This document shows, in pieces, positions 1-11,340 of a stretch of 64,000 bases of DNA. The stretch's first letter is position 1. Every line of letters begins with the position of its first letter. Made by a program: the position numbers and the translations under genes. Origin of the DNA: Pachypanchax playfairii (lineage: Eukaryota; Chordata; Actinopteri; Cyprinodontiformes; Aplocheilidae); contig SSNP01000044.1 of the NCBI GenBank assembly GCA_006937955.1, positions 1,962,291 through 2,026,290 of the forward strand, given 5' to 3'. Under the pieces are notes generated by a model. The model saw only the letters and a list, made by a program, of their open reading frames with translations, did not search any database and had not been told where the DNA came from.

Positions 1-962
1 TTAGGAAATGTATTCTGAATAAAAAGTGGTTCTCTAATCCTCTTGGAAAGTCTTATCCCTGACTTCACAACTGAAGCTCTCAGTTGTGCTTGCTGTACCT
101 GTCAGAATAAATTGAATATCAATAAAAACTCATTTTAGTTGTGCATTCCTCTAATGATGGTTTTAGTAACTTGATTAAACAACATATGCCTCTGCTGGGT
201 TTCTTTAATAAGAATTAAGGACTCAGTAGGCGACTTGTGGTTTGTAGTTAAACGTAAACTTCAATACTAACGTGATTAAATGGTGCAAAAACACAACAAA
301 TAACCAGATGAACGCGTGTTTCAATGTGGAAAACCAAAGAAAACTTTTAAATTTCCTTAGCAGGATGACTTTTACCTGCGTTGAGCTGCTGACCAGACCA
401 TTTAGTAGAGCATCTCCCATGAGGAGTTGGTGTAATCACAGGTCTGTGAAGCTAATGGAAGCTCATTATACTGTGAAAGGTGCAGTCACACTGACCATAA
501 CAGATAATGGCTACTTGGCTTTAAAAGTCTGATCTACAACATAATCTGCAATATTGTTAAGTAGAGTGTACATTATGCAGAGAGATGCTTTCAAAACCCC
601 ATTACACCCTAATCCTTCCACACTCCCTAATGTATTACGCACATCCCTCGGCGTTCAGAGCCAGGACTTCAAAACACGCAGAAAAGCTTTTCTTTATCCC
701 TTTTCAAGAAAGCAAATCTTATCTGATCAATATACATCATGCCCCATGAGATGGATGAGAATCACTGTTCAGTAAATGTGAACTGGAGAAGTGATTCTCC
801 TCGGTGCTGATTCAGTTAAGCAGAAAATGGATCAAAGGCTTTTGCCTTAGTGTGGCTAAAGGTAACCAGAGTTTCACTGCATCTCAAGAGACCAGTCTTG
901 CCAAGCTGAGGTAAACCAAACTAGCATCATCACACATTCTTTACCAGGTGTTTTATACTTAC

Positions 963-3900
963 GTAGGTTTGCATTGTTTGGATTTTTATCCACAGAAAAC
1001 TTGCAGATTGGATGAGTGTAGGCTACGGGCATCTGGACCCAAACAGAGTAATGACCACCTTCTTCATATGTCTGACTCCACCTGCATCCACAGCAGTGAA
1101 ATACTGAGACACATTCTTCTTTAAAGCTTTTAGCTGAAGCAATCTAATGTTTTCCTCATAATAAATAAGAAACAAAAAGTGTTTATGTCTTTTTCCAAAT
1201 CTGCAAAGTTCAGGAGCATCACCTAGTGTCTGAAGACTTAAACTGCACGCCAGTGTTCTCTCATTGTCTCCAGTTTCAGGCCCAAAACATACCTTACATG
1301 TTATTGATCCCCTGTTGTGATGACATACTGGCTATCACTCTGAGTGTTTCTTTTTTTTAAAGAGGAAAAGAAAATCAATAGCAACACAGTCTGGTTAGAA
1401 ACCTCGGCATTGATCTCAGAAGACCAAGACTAGACCTCTAAAAGAATGAAAAAAAGACTTTCAACAGAATGCAGGAGACCTCCAAACAGAAGCCCTGTCC
1501 TGTCTCACTGTTCATAAATAAGGGAACCTTTAGTTAACATCCTGATGCTTCCGGAGGACATGTGGCTTTCAAGCTTTAATGAGTTTAATCAGTAATAGAA
1601 TGTCAAGTCTTATTAACCCTAAAAAGGCTTGTGATCAATACTCAGTGGTGGTTTAAGGAAGGAGATCATTCAGGTCCCAAAAGCAGGTCATGGTGACTCC
1701 CCCAGCCCTGTAAATAATCTCACAGAATGCTGACTCTATCATTGGATGCCATCACAGTATATCATGTCTAAAAACAAGAGAAATCAACTAGTAAAAAACA
1801 TGAATCAAGTCAGTGTTTTACCTCTGAAGACATCAAATGGTATGAACACCTGGTTTGAGTTAACTGGTTACCTGCAAAGAGTCGTATTCCTGCTTTGCAC
1901 TACCTGCACAGTCAGAGTGAATTTAGTGCTGATCCTTGCTGATGAATTGCTGTTGTTGGGTTTAACAGTAACCATGCGTTGGTACACACACTGAAAAGGA
2001 AAAATGAGCTCATTCATTTAAAAAAAACGGAATTTCTGAGATGGTGATAGGGTAATTCTGATAAGATCACTAATGAACTGTTTAAACAGGAGAGAAAAAC
2101 ATGTCTTTTACAGTAAATAATAAAGTATTAAGAATACAAAATGACCTCACAATGTTACACCTAAAATACACATTCAGTTACAGATATGAGGTCAAGTTTT
2201 TTTCAACAATTTCAAGCACGTTTCTTTTATTTTGTACAAATTAAAACTGAAAAAGAGAAGCACAAACACAAACATCTGAGTCTCCTGAAATATTGTAGAG
2301 ATTATTTTGTCAGAGCCAGGGTTTGTCTCAAACATCATAAACAGAGAACTCATTTATTCACAGAAGAACAAAGTGTTGTGTTATATAAATTATATATCCA
2401 TATAAAATGATTTAATAACAAATTTAGCCTCAACATTGCAGCTACAGCAAAAATGTATTTATTAAATTTATATATATAGTTGATTGTGCCATATCAATAA
2501 ATATCACCTTCATGAAAGACATCTTTTTTTATATTTTGCCCAATCTTGTACCTACATTGTTGTCTCAAATATCTTTTTAATTAACATCTAAATAAGCCAA
2601 ACAGATGTTAGAAAAACACCTTGTGAACTGAAGAAGTCAGGAAAGAATTCATTGAGAAATGTTTTGAGTGTAAAAGTGATGGTAATTGTGAAAAGTAACA
2701 GATTTGAGCAGCATATGACTAAAGGTGCATCTTTATTGTATAATTAGGACAATTTTTTTGCATTCAAAGAAAGCACTGAAGACAATTTGTTTGTCAGGAT
2801 AAATTAAGGAAAAATACACTTAATGAACACTGGATTTGTTGTATGTTTTTCTGATGGACTATCATGACTTTTTCATATTGACTTATAAACAGGGTCAACA
2901 ATAATTAATTCTTTTTTTATTCACAGTCCAATATTTTACAAATGAATACTGCACATGTTAGGAAAATATATCCCTTACAAATGTTTGAATAAGGTGCATA
3001 CACTCATTGGCCACTTTATTAGGCACACGTGTCCAACTGCTTGTTAATGCAGTTTCTAACCAGCCAATAACATAGCGGCAACTCAGTGCATTTGGGCACG
3101 TAAACATGGTCAAACCACAGTTCAAACCAGCATCCGAATGGGGAAGAAAGGTGATTTAAGTGACTTTGAACGTGGCATGGTTGTTGGTGCCAGACGGGCT
3201 GGTCTGAGTATTTCAGAAACTGCTGATCTACTGGGATTTTCACGCACAACCGTCTCTAGGGTTTGCAGAGAATGGTCCGAAAAAGGGAAAATATCCAGTG
3301 AGCGGCAGTTCTGTGGGCGAAAATGCCTTGATGATGCCAGAGGTCAGAGGAGAATGACCAGACTGGTTCAAGCTGATAGAAAGGCAACAGTGACTCAAAT
3401 AACCACTCGTTACAACTGAGGTATGCAGAAGAGCATCTCAGAATGCACAACACATCAAAACCTTGAGGCAGATGGGCTACAGCAGCAGAAGACCACACTC
3501 AGCTAAGAACAGGAAACTGAGGCGACAATTCACACAGACTCACCAAAACTGGACAATAGAGGATGGAAAAACGTTGCCTGGTCTGATGAGTCTCAAGTTC
3601 TTCTGCGACATTCAGATGGTAGGGTCAGAATTTGGCATCAACAACATGAAAGCATGGATCCATCCTGCCTTGTATCAACGGTTCAAGCTGCTGGTGGAGG
3701 TGTAATGGAGTGGGGGACATTGAGCATTGTTGCAACGCCACAGCCTACCTGAGTATTGTTGCTGACAATGTCCATCCTTTTATTACCACAGTGTACCATC
3801 TTCCAGGAGGATAACATGCTGTGTCATAAAGCTGGAATCCTCTCAGACTGGTTTCTTGAGCAGAGCAATGAGTTCACTGTACTCAAATGACCTCCACAGT

Positions 3901-4730
3901 CACCAGATCTCAATCCAATAGAGAACTTTAGGGATGTGGTGGAACGGGAGATTCACATCGTGGATGTGCAGCTGACAAATCTGCAGCAACTGAGTGATGC
4001 TGTCATGTCATTATGGACCAAAATCTCTGAGGAATGTTTCCAGTACCTTGTTGAATCTTTGCCACAAAGGATTAAAGAAGTTCTGAAGACAAAAGGGGGG
4101 CCAACCCGGTTCTAGCAAGCTGTACTTAATAAAGTGGCCAGTGAGTGTAAATGACTATATTGTTAACTGTGTGCAGAGACAGTGGACATCCCAGACCTTG
4201 TAGCAGTAATCGGACGTGTAGATAATCTGTACTTCTTCTGCCAGCTGGTTATGAAAGGTGAGCAGAGCTTGGTCCATTTTCAGTTTAGGTGCTGCACAGA
4301 TTCAAAACAGCTCAGATTTATGAACTGTACATAAGTCTTCTAGTACATCATAAATATACGATAGCAGAAGGGTGTTGCAGATGACTATCATTCATCACGC
4401 CATGTCCATAACACAGACTCAATAACACTGACACATTAAAACTGCATTTTAACTACAGACACAAACAGTAACTGTTGTACAGAACTAGTATTTTTACTTC
4501 TTGTAGTGACATTATGTGATCTTTAGTGCCAAAACCAGGAAAAGCACCTCAACACAAACAGTTTATCTCTCCAAGCTTTTGTCTAAATGATATGAAACTA
4601 AATGTCATGACATCACAACATCAACAACAAACAAACTATGCAGCTTACCAACATGGACGTGTCTTCCATAACTACATGTAACAAGGAATAACAAACACAG
4701 ACTCGCAAAAAGTAGTCCATAGGATTCCAT
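963..4730 (-). CDS. hgsnat: hgsnat, heparan-alpha-glucosaminide N-acetyltransferase, first four coding exons (partial)
   Basis: Exons read on the minus strand are 4730-4649, 4291-4197, 1990-1872 and 1081-963; all junctions are GT-AG and the phases (1, 0, 2, 1) join without a stop. Exon 1 encodes a signal peptide (MESYGLLFASLCLLFLVTCS). Exon 2 contains LKMDQALL, which I recall as identical in human HGSNAT, followed by FHNQL and DYCYK. Exons 3 and 4 give the lumenal cysteine pattern (CVYQ, TTLCRW, ICKFSVD) aligning with human CLFQ, EVCRL and ACDLAVN, plus N-glycosylation sequons NNS, NSS and NTT. The family product is a lysosomal membrane enzyme that carries acetyl groups from cytosolic acetyl-CoA to terminal glucosamine of heparan sulfate. 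The membrane-spanning catalytic part is not here and should lie left of the window. The exon-2 donor (GTCTGG) is weak. Intron 2 holds a Tc1 element. Orthology is by recalled similarity only. Confidence 0.8.
3001..4147 (+). mobile_element. Tc1/mariner-type DNA transposon with intact ends and decayed transposase
   Basis: The ends are inverted repeats: the left begins CACTCATTGGCCACTTTATT and the reverse complement of the right end is the same except for one base in the first 20. The element is flanked by TA on both sides (2999-3000 and 4148-4149), the classic Tc1 target duplication. Its plus strand encodes a Tc1-like transposase start (MGKKGDLSDFERG, helix-turn-helix residues SISETADLLGFSRTTVSRVC). 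The frame then meets a stop near 3417 and further stops and shifts before the DDE region, so it is inactive. Total length is 1147 bp. It sits in hgsnat intron 2. Confidence 0.92.
3138..4115 (+). pseudogene. Tc1-like transposase pseudogene
   Basis: The first 93 codons (3138-3419) are open and match the paired-like helix-turn-helix DNA-binding region of Tc1 transposases. After the stop at 3417-3419 homology resumes in the same or neighbouring frames: RQMGYSSRRPHSAKNRKLRR near 3470-3530 and the LPEYCC, DLHSHQISIQ region near 3740-3920. Several stops and at least one frameshift interrupt the catalytic domain, so no functional product is expected. Confidence 0.85.
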
Positions 4731-5590
4731 GTTCCTTCTTTCAAATAGCCTCTGGTACTGTTAATCTTTATAACTCTCACACCGATATAAAAAGTGGTCA
4801 AAGGGCAGTATGCAAATGTGTGGTTGGTGGTTCCGTTTACCTGGTTTGTGCGATCATATATTTGGTTTTATACAGGCAAATATAAACATGGTGGGAAAAT
4901 TGACATGTGACAGAATCAGCTAAAGAGGAATAAGTAAATAAAGAAGAATAGAAGCTTGTGGATTTATAGTTAAAGGTGTATATGAACGTGTGTGCAGAAG
5001 TCTGATTGTTTACATTTCTTTACTCTTTCATGTTTTCATGTGATTAATTTAAAACCACCTGTAGTTGTCTGAATTAGCTAAACCAAGGAGGCTGATAAAA
5101 TATGGACTGCACTTTTAAAAAACCTAAATTTGTATGAATTTGAGATACAAATGTCAGAAAAATAATAAAGAGAAAAAGTGTAATAAAAAACTTTACTTAG
5201 CATGATAAACTCTTTTTAAGATGGAAGCCCCAAAACGACCCAGACATTTGGCTAATGTTTTTATGATATACCTTAGAACCTTCCCGCAGAACATGTGGTC
5301 ACATTCTGATGCCAGGCCAAAATGTGTTCTTTATTCATACAGTTTGTTGGCTCTGGTGACAACTGTGTAGCATTGTGACACTATAAATCCTGAACTCATT
5401 TATTTTTATGGCAGACATGTTCTGTTGCCCATCTTTGTCCCCCGGTGAGGGGGTTTTGAAGATCCAGGAGTGATTGGCGCTCATACAAATGCAAAGAGTC
5501 GATTTTAGAAATAAAAGTTGACAAAAACAATATAAACATTAATAGAGTTTTCAGTAAGGGAGGGCAAGCCAAGCACACAGGCGCCATCTT
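4731..5590. other. hgsnat upstream/5' flank, no gene seen
   Basis: This is AT-rich sequence upstream of the hgsnat start codon, which should contain its promoter and 5' UTR. I see no CpG-rich core, no clear TATA box and no convincing coding exon. Small open frames here lack family features. Confidence 0.4.
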
Positions 5591-5599
5591 CCTCATTGC

Positions 5600-5985
5600 T
5601 CCTGGATGTTCCGCGGGTCAACCGCAAAACTTAGGGAGGACAGAGCTTTTTCTGTAGCTGCTCCCAAATTGTGGAATTTGTTGCCACTGCACATTAGGAA
5701 GGCTTCTTCACTGTCCATTTTAATATCTCTTCTAAAAACCCACTTGGCTTTTAACATAGCATGAGAGATTGTATGATTTTACTGTTTTATTGTTTTAACG
5801 GTTCTTGTTTGATTTTTAATCATATTATTATATTTTAATGTATTAGTAAAGTTTTATTGGTGTTTTACTGCTAATTTGTGTGTTTTATATTGCTGTTTGT
5901 AATGTACAGCACTTTGGTCAGTCTTGGCTGTTTTTAAGTGCTTTATAAATAAAGTTGGCTTGGCTTGTCTTGGTGAGGTCGTCAT
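5600..5985 (+). mobile_element. LINE 3' end: decayed ORF2 C-terminus and tail
   Basis: Conceptual translation near 5640-5760 gives a decayed version of the fish LINE ORF2 C-terminal signature (RAFSVAAPKLWNLLPL, then KTHLAF). It is followed by an AT-rich 3' UTR and a tail containing GTACAGCACTTTGG and a tandem TTGGCTTGGCTTG end (5886-5985). Such 5'-truncated copies are common in teleost genomes. No functional reverse transcriptase remains. Confidence 0.6.
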
Positions 5986-5989
5986 TGGA

Positions 5990-6660
5990 TGCTCTTCAGT
6001 TTCACCTGCAGGCCTGGCATAGGGGGGGATCAGGGAAGCTCTGATTCACCTGGAGAAACCTGAGAACGCCACAAAAATCCTGTTCTTTTATTTCTCCAGT
6101 ACTTTCAACTCCTTCCAGCCTGTGCATCCCAGGGGCTCCTGGTCTTTAACACTGTATACTGCTGACTTCATGGGTAACTCTGTATCCTGACATATACACA
6201 AACTCTCTGATGATTCAGGCCTTTTCATGTAATAAAGAGATCACAGAAGAAAGATCCAGAACTTTGTGGACTGGTACTATCTCCAAATTCCCTCTGTGAA
6301 AACCAAAGACCTGGTGATGTGTTCCTGCAGGTTCAGACATTCACCACAAGTGTATTTCCAAGGAATAGGCATTGAGATAGTGGGCTGCTGTATGTAAGCA
6401 GGTGTTGAAATGAGCAATAAACTGAACTGGAATCATAACACTGTTATACTTTACATGGAAGGTCAAAGAAGACTCTACCTGCTGAGCAGGTTCAGGTCTT
6501 ATGGGGTACAGGTGACACTCCTAAAGACCTTATCTGAGTGTTGTTGAATCTGCCATTTCCTGTGGAGTAGCCTGTTTGAGTGGAAGCAGCAGTGACGAAC
6601 TGTGAGAAACACCTGGGGAAATACAAACCTGGGGCCCAAAAGTGAAATGATCTTTAAAGC
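5990..6660 (+). mobile_element. CR1/L2-like LINE reverse-transcriptase relic
   Basis: The stretch 6080-6640 translates, with many stops and shifts, to pieces of the LINE reverse transcriptase of the same general type as the better-preserved copy at 40329. Recognisable parts are a FSS.FN-like block near 6100-6115 and a decayed KK.LYLL-type block near 6470. It is pseudogenised throughout. Confidence 0.5.
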
Positions 6661-7380
6661 ATTTACTTTATACATTTGGAAAAGAATCCTGATTTCATCA
6701 AAACAATGAAAGAACTTGTTCAGCTGGTGATATTTATGGAGCTTCACTTATAAATCCCAAATAATCTGCCTTCTTTAACAAACAAAATATATCTGAAATA
6801 ATCAGTTTAGTTTAAATAACAAAATTCAGGATAATTTACGTCATGATTTTGGAAATCAGGCTCTTGAATTTGGGAGTCGGCTCATTTAAGACTGACTCCA
6901 GGATTCTGTTGTAAATCACAACTTGCTGTCGTGTGAAGCCCCATTATTGTTTTCACATCCAGTCTACTGTGAAAAGCTGATCCTTCGTCACAAAGTGCCA
7001 CTTTGTTCATATCATCAACCATTATTTTCCCTTGAGCACTCACTGTGACAGATGAGTTCACCAGGCCAGTCTCACAGAAAAAGCTTATTAACCTTTGACA
7101 TGAACTCCAACAAAACATCCTTTTGAATCTGCTGATCTGTTCAGCAAAGACAGTGTCATCAAAAACTATTAGTCTGAGATTAAGGTTAAGTTCAGATTTC
7201 ATTTATTCTTCATCCATTTCTTTGTTACAAATTCTAAACCAGTTTGCAGTAAGTAAAATATTTCCCTCCTGTCATTACAAAGTAAACATCACTGCCTCTC
7301 TGCTACAATAGCTGTCCGCATGCATGCCTTATGCAACACATGACTGTTTATGATTAAACACATGCTGACAATTGCCCTGT
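6660..7380. other. Unassigned intergenic sequence upstream of pcbd1
   Basis: There is one 106-codon open frame on the minus strand (6882-7202) with no signal peptide, domain or motif I recognise and no splice context. It may be a transposon remnant. Otherwise I see nothing definite. Confidence 0.3.
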
Positions 7381-7554
7381 CTTTCAGCTGGGAGAAATTC
7401 CATTCAGGCTTCTGCTGGGGCAGCTAAACAGGACCTACAGCTCATGTTTCACATTGATTAAATCCAGCTCCACACTGGCTGTCACAGCAGATTTGCCTCT
7501 GTGCAACAGGCTGCAGGAGCCGAACCTTTCTGTGCCTGAAAACACTCTTCAAAC

Positions 7555-8936
7555 ATGGTGAGTACACAGCCTGAATGCAGTGTTTGTCTCACGTATACAT
7601 TCTTGTACAATTTACCCTCTAACAAATAGATTGTCAGCTATTTAACTTTCCTCTGACAGAAATGGCAGCTGTCCCTCTTTCTGTGAGCATTCATGGAGGT
7701 ATTGTGTTGCTGAATACATGTGGGAGGTTTAAGCCAATGGGAACTGTTTGTGTGCTGCTCACCAGTGCCACAGATAGACCAGATTATAGTGTTGCTATGA
7801 TACCTGATGCTGTCTGTTGGGAAGAAATCTGCATGCTCTTCTGTCCACTGTTCATCTGGGGTAGACTCTTTTAAATGTGACATGAGATTATATAAGAAAC
7901 CCCCATCTGTTTGGAGAATGTTATAAAACTATTGACCATCATCATGAAGGCTGTACACACTGAGCCTGAATGACATTCACTTCATGTGACTTTGCATTGA
8001 GTGGTGAGATTAGGAAGCATATGACCAAAAAGAGATCCTCCCCCAAAACTCCCCAACCACTGAATACCTTTGAACCAGCTAGCTTTTAAACCAGGAATGC
8101 AGACCTCTTGTTGTTTCCAGATGGGAATCAGTGCAACCAATCACAGTTTGTGTTTGTGAAGCTGCCCCTCTGAAACCTGCTGCGTTGTGTTCTCTCAGGC
8201 TGGTAAGATCCAGAGTCTGACTGAAGAGGAAAGGGCCCACCTACTCCCCCTGCTACGAAATGCCCAGTGGGTAGAGGTTGTTGGACGCGATGCCATTTAC
8301 AAAGAGTTTATCTTCAAAGACTTCAATCAGGTTCTTTTATCAAAGCTTGTATCATTTAAGGAAGAAGTCAACATTTTGGAAACAATATAACCGCATTTGT
8401 TTGTTTTTTCAGGCTTTTGGTTTCATGTCCAGAGTAGCTTTACAAGCAGAGAAGATGGATCATCATCCTGAATGGTTTAATGTTTATAACAAGGTAGGAA
8501 AAATGAAATATCTTAACTGGTATAAAACTGTAACTGTAGTTTTATAACTTGTGTATTGATCTTGCACTGTAGACAATAACATGTATGATCTGGTTAGCTA
8601 ATGATGATTGAATAAAACCTCACTGCTAACAAAGGTGTAACACGTCATTCTAAGATTACTACTTATCACTAAAGTGTTATGTAACACACCTTCCTGTCAG
8701 TTTATCTAGAACCAAGTGTTTTAAATCTGTTTGTCTAGCTGTATACTTCTACACTCATTTGTTCATCCCATTAAAAATATTATCATAAACATATTCTTGT
8801 TGTGAATGTAAAACTCATAGTTTGCTTCTTTTTTTCTATCCAGGTCCAAATTACTCTCAGCACACACGACTGTGGGGGATTGTCCCAGCGTGATATTACT
8901 TTGGCCACTTTTATTGACCAGGCTTCTCTGATGTAG
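7555..8936 (+). CDS. pcbd1: pcbd1, pterin-4a-carbinolamine dehydratase / DCoH
   Basis: Coding exons are 7555-7557 (only the ATG), 8199-8330, 8413-8493 and 8844-8936; every intron is GT-AG in phase 0. The product is 102 aa, close to the 104 aa I recall for human PCBD1. It begins MAGKIQSLTEEERAHLL and carries the active-site histidine pair in KMDHHPEW and the third histidine in STHDCGGLS. The family enzyme dehydrates 4a-hydroxytetrahydrobiopterin, which recycles the BH4 cofactor of aromatic amino acid hydroxylases. The same protein is the dimerisation cofactor of HNF1 in the nucleus. A polyadenylation signal AATAAA lies at 9315-9320. The gene converges on sgpl1. No defects are visible. Confidence 0.95.
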
Positions 8937-9314
8937 AAAATCCATCTTAACTCATTTCAGCAGAAACATTCCAGCTCACACATCAAATCAATTAAGAAAC
9001 CTGAAAACATTCAAAAGACCCAGAAAAAACAGTCTGTGTGTTTTGCAGAGAAAATACATTGGCTAAAGAAAATAAGAAAATCCTGATTCTAAATAAGAAA
9101 TAAAGCGATTGATTCCAGATGTTACCGAAAACATTTAGAGATACACGTATTTGTCTCTTATATGTTTTGCACTATGTTTGTAAAATGTTGTATTCTGTCT
9201 GAAAATGATCTTGATGTACAAACAAAACCTCCAAACATCCGGGACATTATCGTATCAATCTAATTCCATTATATGTGTCTGTATTGGCCTGTTTTACTCA
9301 GTTTCTTACTGTAC

Positions 9315-9320
9315 AATAAA
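9315..9320 (+). terminator. pcbd1 polyadenylation signal
   Basis: A canonical AATAAA lies about 380 bp after the pcbd1 stop codon, in AT-rich sequence, with no competing exon between. It is the best candidate for the transcript end. Confidence 0.6.
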
Positions 9321-9590
9321 TGTTATTGAAACTCATACTGAATCTGAGATTTAAAGATCTCTTGTTCTTGTATGAAAGTTAAACATTTTTAGTGGTTTTG
9401 TTTAGAATTGTGTAACAGTTTGAAAGAACCGTGGATCTTAATGGTGGAGTTAAAAACCCAAATCCCTGATGATTCCAAGTAAGATGATGAAGAGAATTTA
9501 AACACCTTAAAGAAAATAAGACACCAATTGGAAAAATGTCATAGTTAGAGAAAAGTTACAGCCTAGAGAAAATAAATTACAGTAAATGTT

Positions 9591-11340
9591 TTTATTTGAA
9601 AGACTATTTATAACCGTTAAATTATCAGATTTCAGGTTATTTCTTTAAAGCAAAAGCAGCGAGTTGATGCAAAAAGTCACCGTCCTCTTCACAGGACAGT
9701 TAAAGAGACAGATGATTTAAATGCTACTGCGGTGTACGAGGAATCTTAACCAGGCACTGACTATAAAATAAAAAAAAAAATCAACAGGCAAGAAACACAT
9801 TCATGTCTAATTTCTCTGAAAAGCCTCAGTGTGTTTAAATTGAACTGCTCAAAAATAAAAGTAGAAAAACAAAAACCCAAAACATACAAAACAGTAAGTG
9901 ATTAACCAGTGGTCACGTAAATGTTTAAATTATGATTACAATGTTGATAATTACAGTGTTGCAGCAGAGTAGAGTACTACTCAGTACTACTTAAATCATG
10001 TTAACATGCTTCAATTCCTAAAAGAAAAACTGACATATTGCACATGTGAAACAATTACAAACATTAGAACATGTGAAATAAAACAAGGTTTTTGTTACAG
10101 TATGCATATGGAACCTTTACTTAAATGTACATGTATCCTGCTAAAATGATCCTCATCCTCCTGAAAGAAAGTTTCTTCCATGACAAAACTACTCGGTAAG
10201 TTTGTAAATTTCAAAGCTCAGTCACAGTGGATGTGATCCGTTTCATAGTCGGTATATTGAGAAAACTTGCATTACAGATTGTAAACTGTCCCCAACACAG
10301 ACAATGTTAATGTTAGATGTAGAAAAAACTGTTTTAGTCAAAGAACAAATATTTTTGCACTGAGTAGAAGCTGAGGTAGACTGAATTAGGAGGCAACTTC
10401 TAACTAGCTAGTCCACAGGCCAGTTCAGAGACTGAAAAGAAAACTGTTGAAAATAAAGTAGACCAGAAGTGAAACGAGCCATTAGTTCAGTCTGTAATTG
10501 GGACTACATTTTTAAAAAGTGATTGATAAGCTCTTGCCTGATTTCTACATATTAATGCCCCTTGTTTTCCTTCTGATATGTTCTTCTGAGATGTTGAGAC
10601 AGTCTCCCTAACAACATCAAAAATTTCCATTGTTGAATTCATTCTTATGCTGTCTAAAAATCAATGCAAATCAAATGCTTGAATAAAAAAAAAAAAAAAA
10701 AACTAGTAACAAGTTCATGCTTCCAGCAGTGCGGACAAACTTCTACTGTCAATTTAAAATTACAGTTTTCAGATATTTATGTAGCAGTTTAACCTGATAT
10801 ATTCTTGTCAGGATGTTGCAGTGCTTTACATTTAAAAATGCTGTATTGCAGAGAAGTGCTGCATGATAATTCACCTTTGACCGAAATGTATAGCCGGGCA
10901 GCTGCAGTTTCTAATGCTAGAGAGCAGCGCAACCTTTTTAACAAGCGTTCAGTGGTTTGAGTTTTTGTTGCATTTTCATAGACAATGACGTGAAATGTTC
11001 TGACGATAAAATAAAACTGAATGGTTTTGCGATTTGGTAAGTAGGAGAACACGATAGACAAGTATTAAAATTAATGAAATAACACTCTCACACAAAAAAA
11101 ATACAAAATCACACAAACTCATTTGAACCCAATTATTTCCTCTCTGTGCCACGTAGGCACAAAGGTAGAAGCAATTTCCCTTTGCTCTGATTAAAGTGAT
11201 GATGGCTTCTGCTCCAAAGATGTTTTCCGCATAGTTTACGTTTGCAAAATAAGGCAACCATAGAGCAACTCATTTAGAGTTTAGGGAGATGGTGTGCATG
11301 TTTCCCTGTGGGGTTCATGTTAGAAACACTTCACCCCTGT
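9591..11340 (-). other. sgpl1: Probable sgpl1 3' UTR
   Basis: This AT-rich, exon-free stretch follows the sgpl1 stop codon on the minus strand. TTTATT at 9591-9596 reads AATAAA on the minus strand and could end the transcript, leaving only about 270 bp between the two convergent poly(A) signals. Shorter UTRs using other signals are possible. It includes a poly-A run at about 10687-10702. Confidence 0.4.

Noticed and set aside
380..470. Additional minus-strand hgsnat exon between TTCACAG and AACGCAG|GTAAAA
   Set aside because: Splice-like sites exist, but the phase left by exon 4 would give an immediate stop and the peptide does not match HGSNAT.
272..775. Plus-strand open frames of 73-86 codons at the left edge
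   Set aside because: No codon pattern, motif or splice context; the region is most likely an hgsnat intron.
6882..7202. 106-codon minus-strand gene
   Set aside because: No recognisable motif, no splice or promoter context, and it lies among transposon relics.
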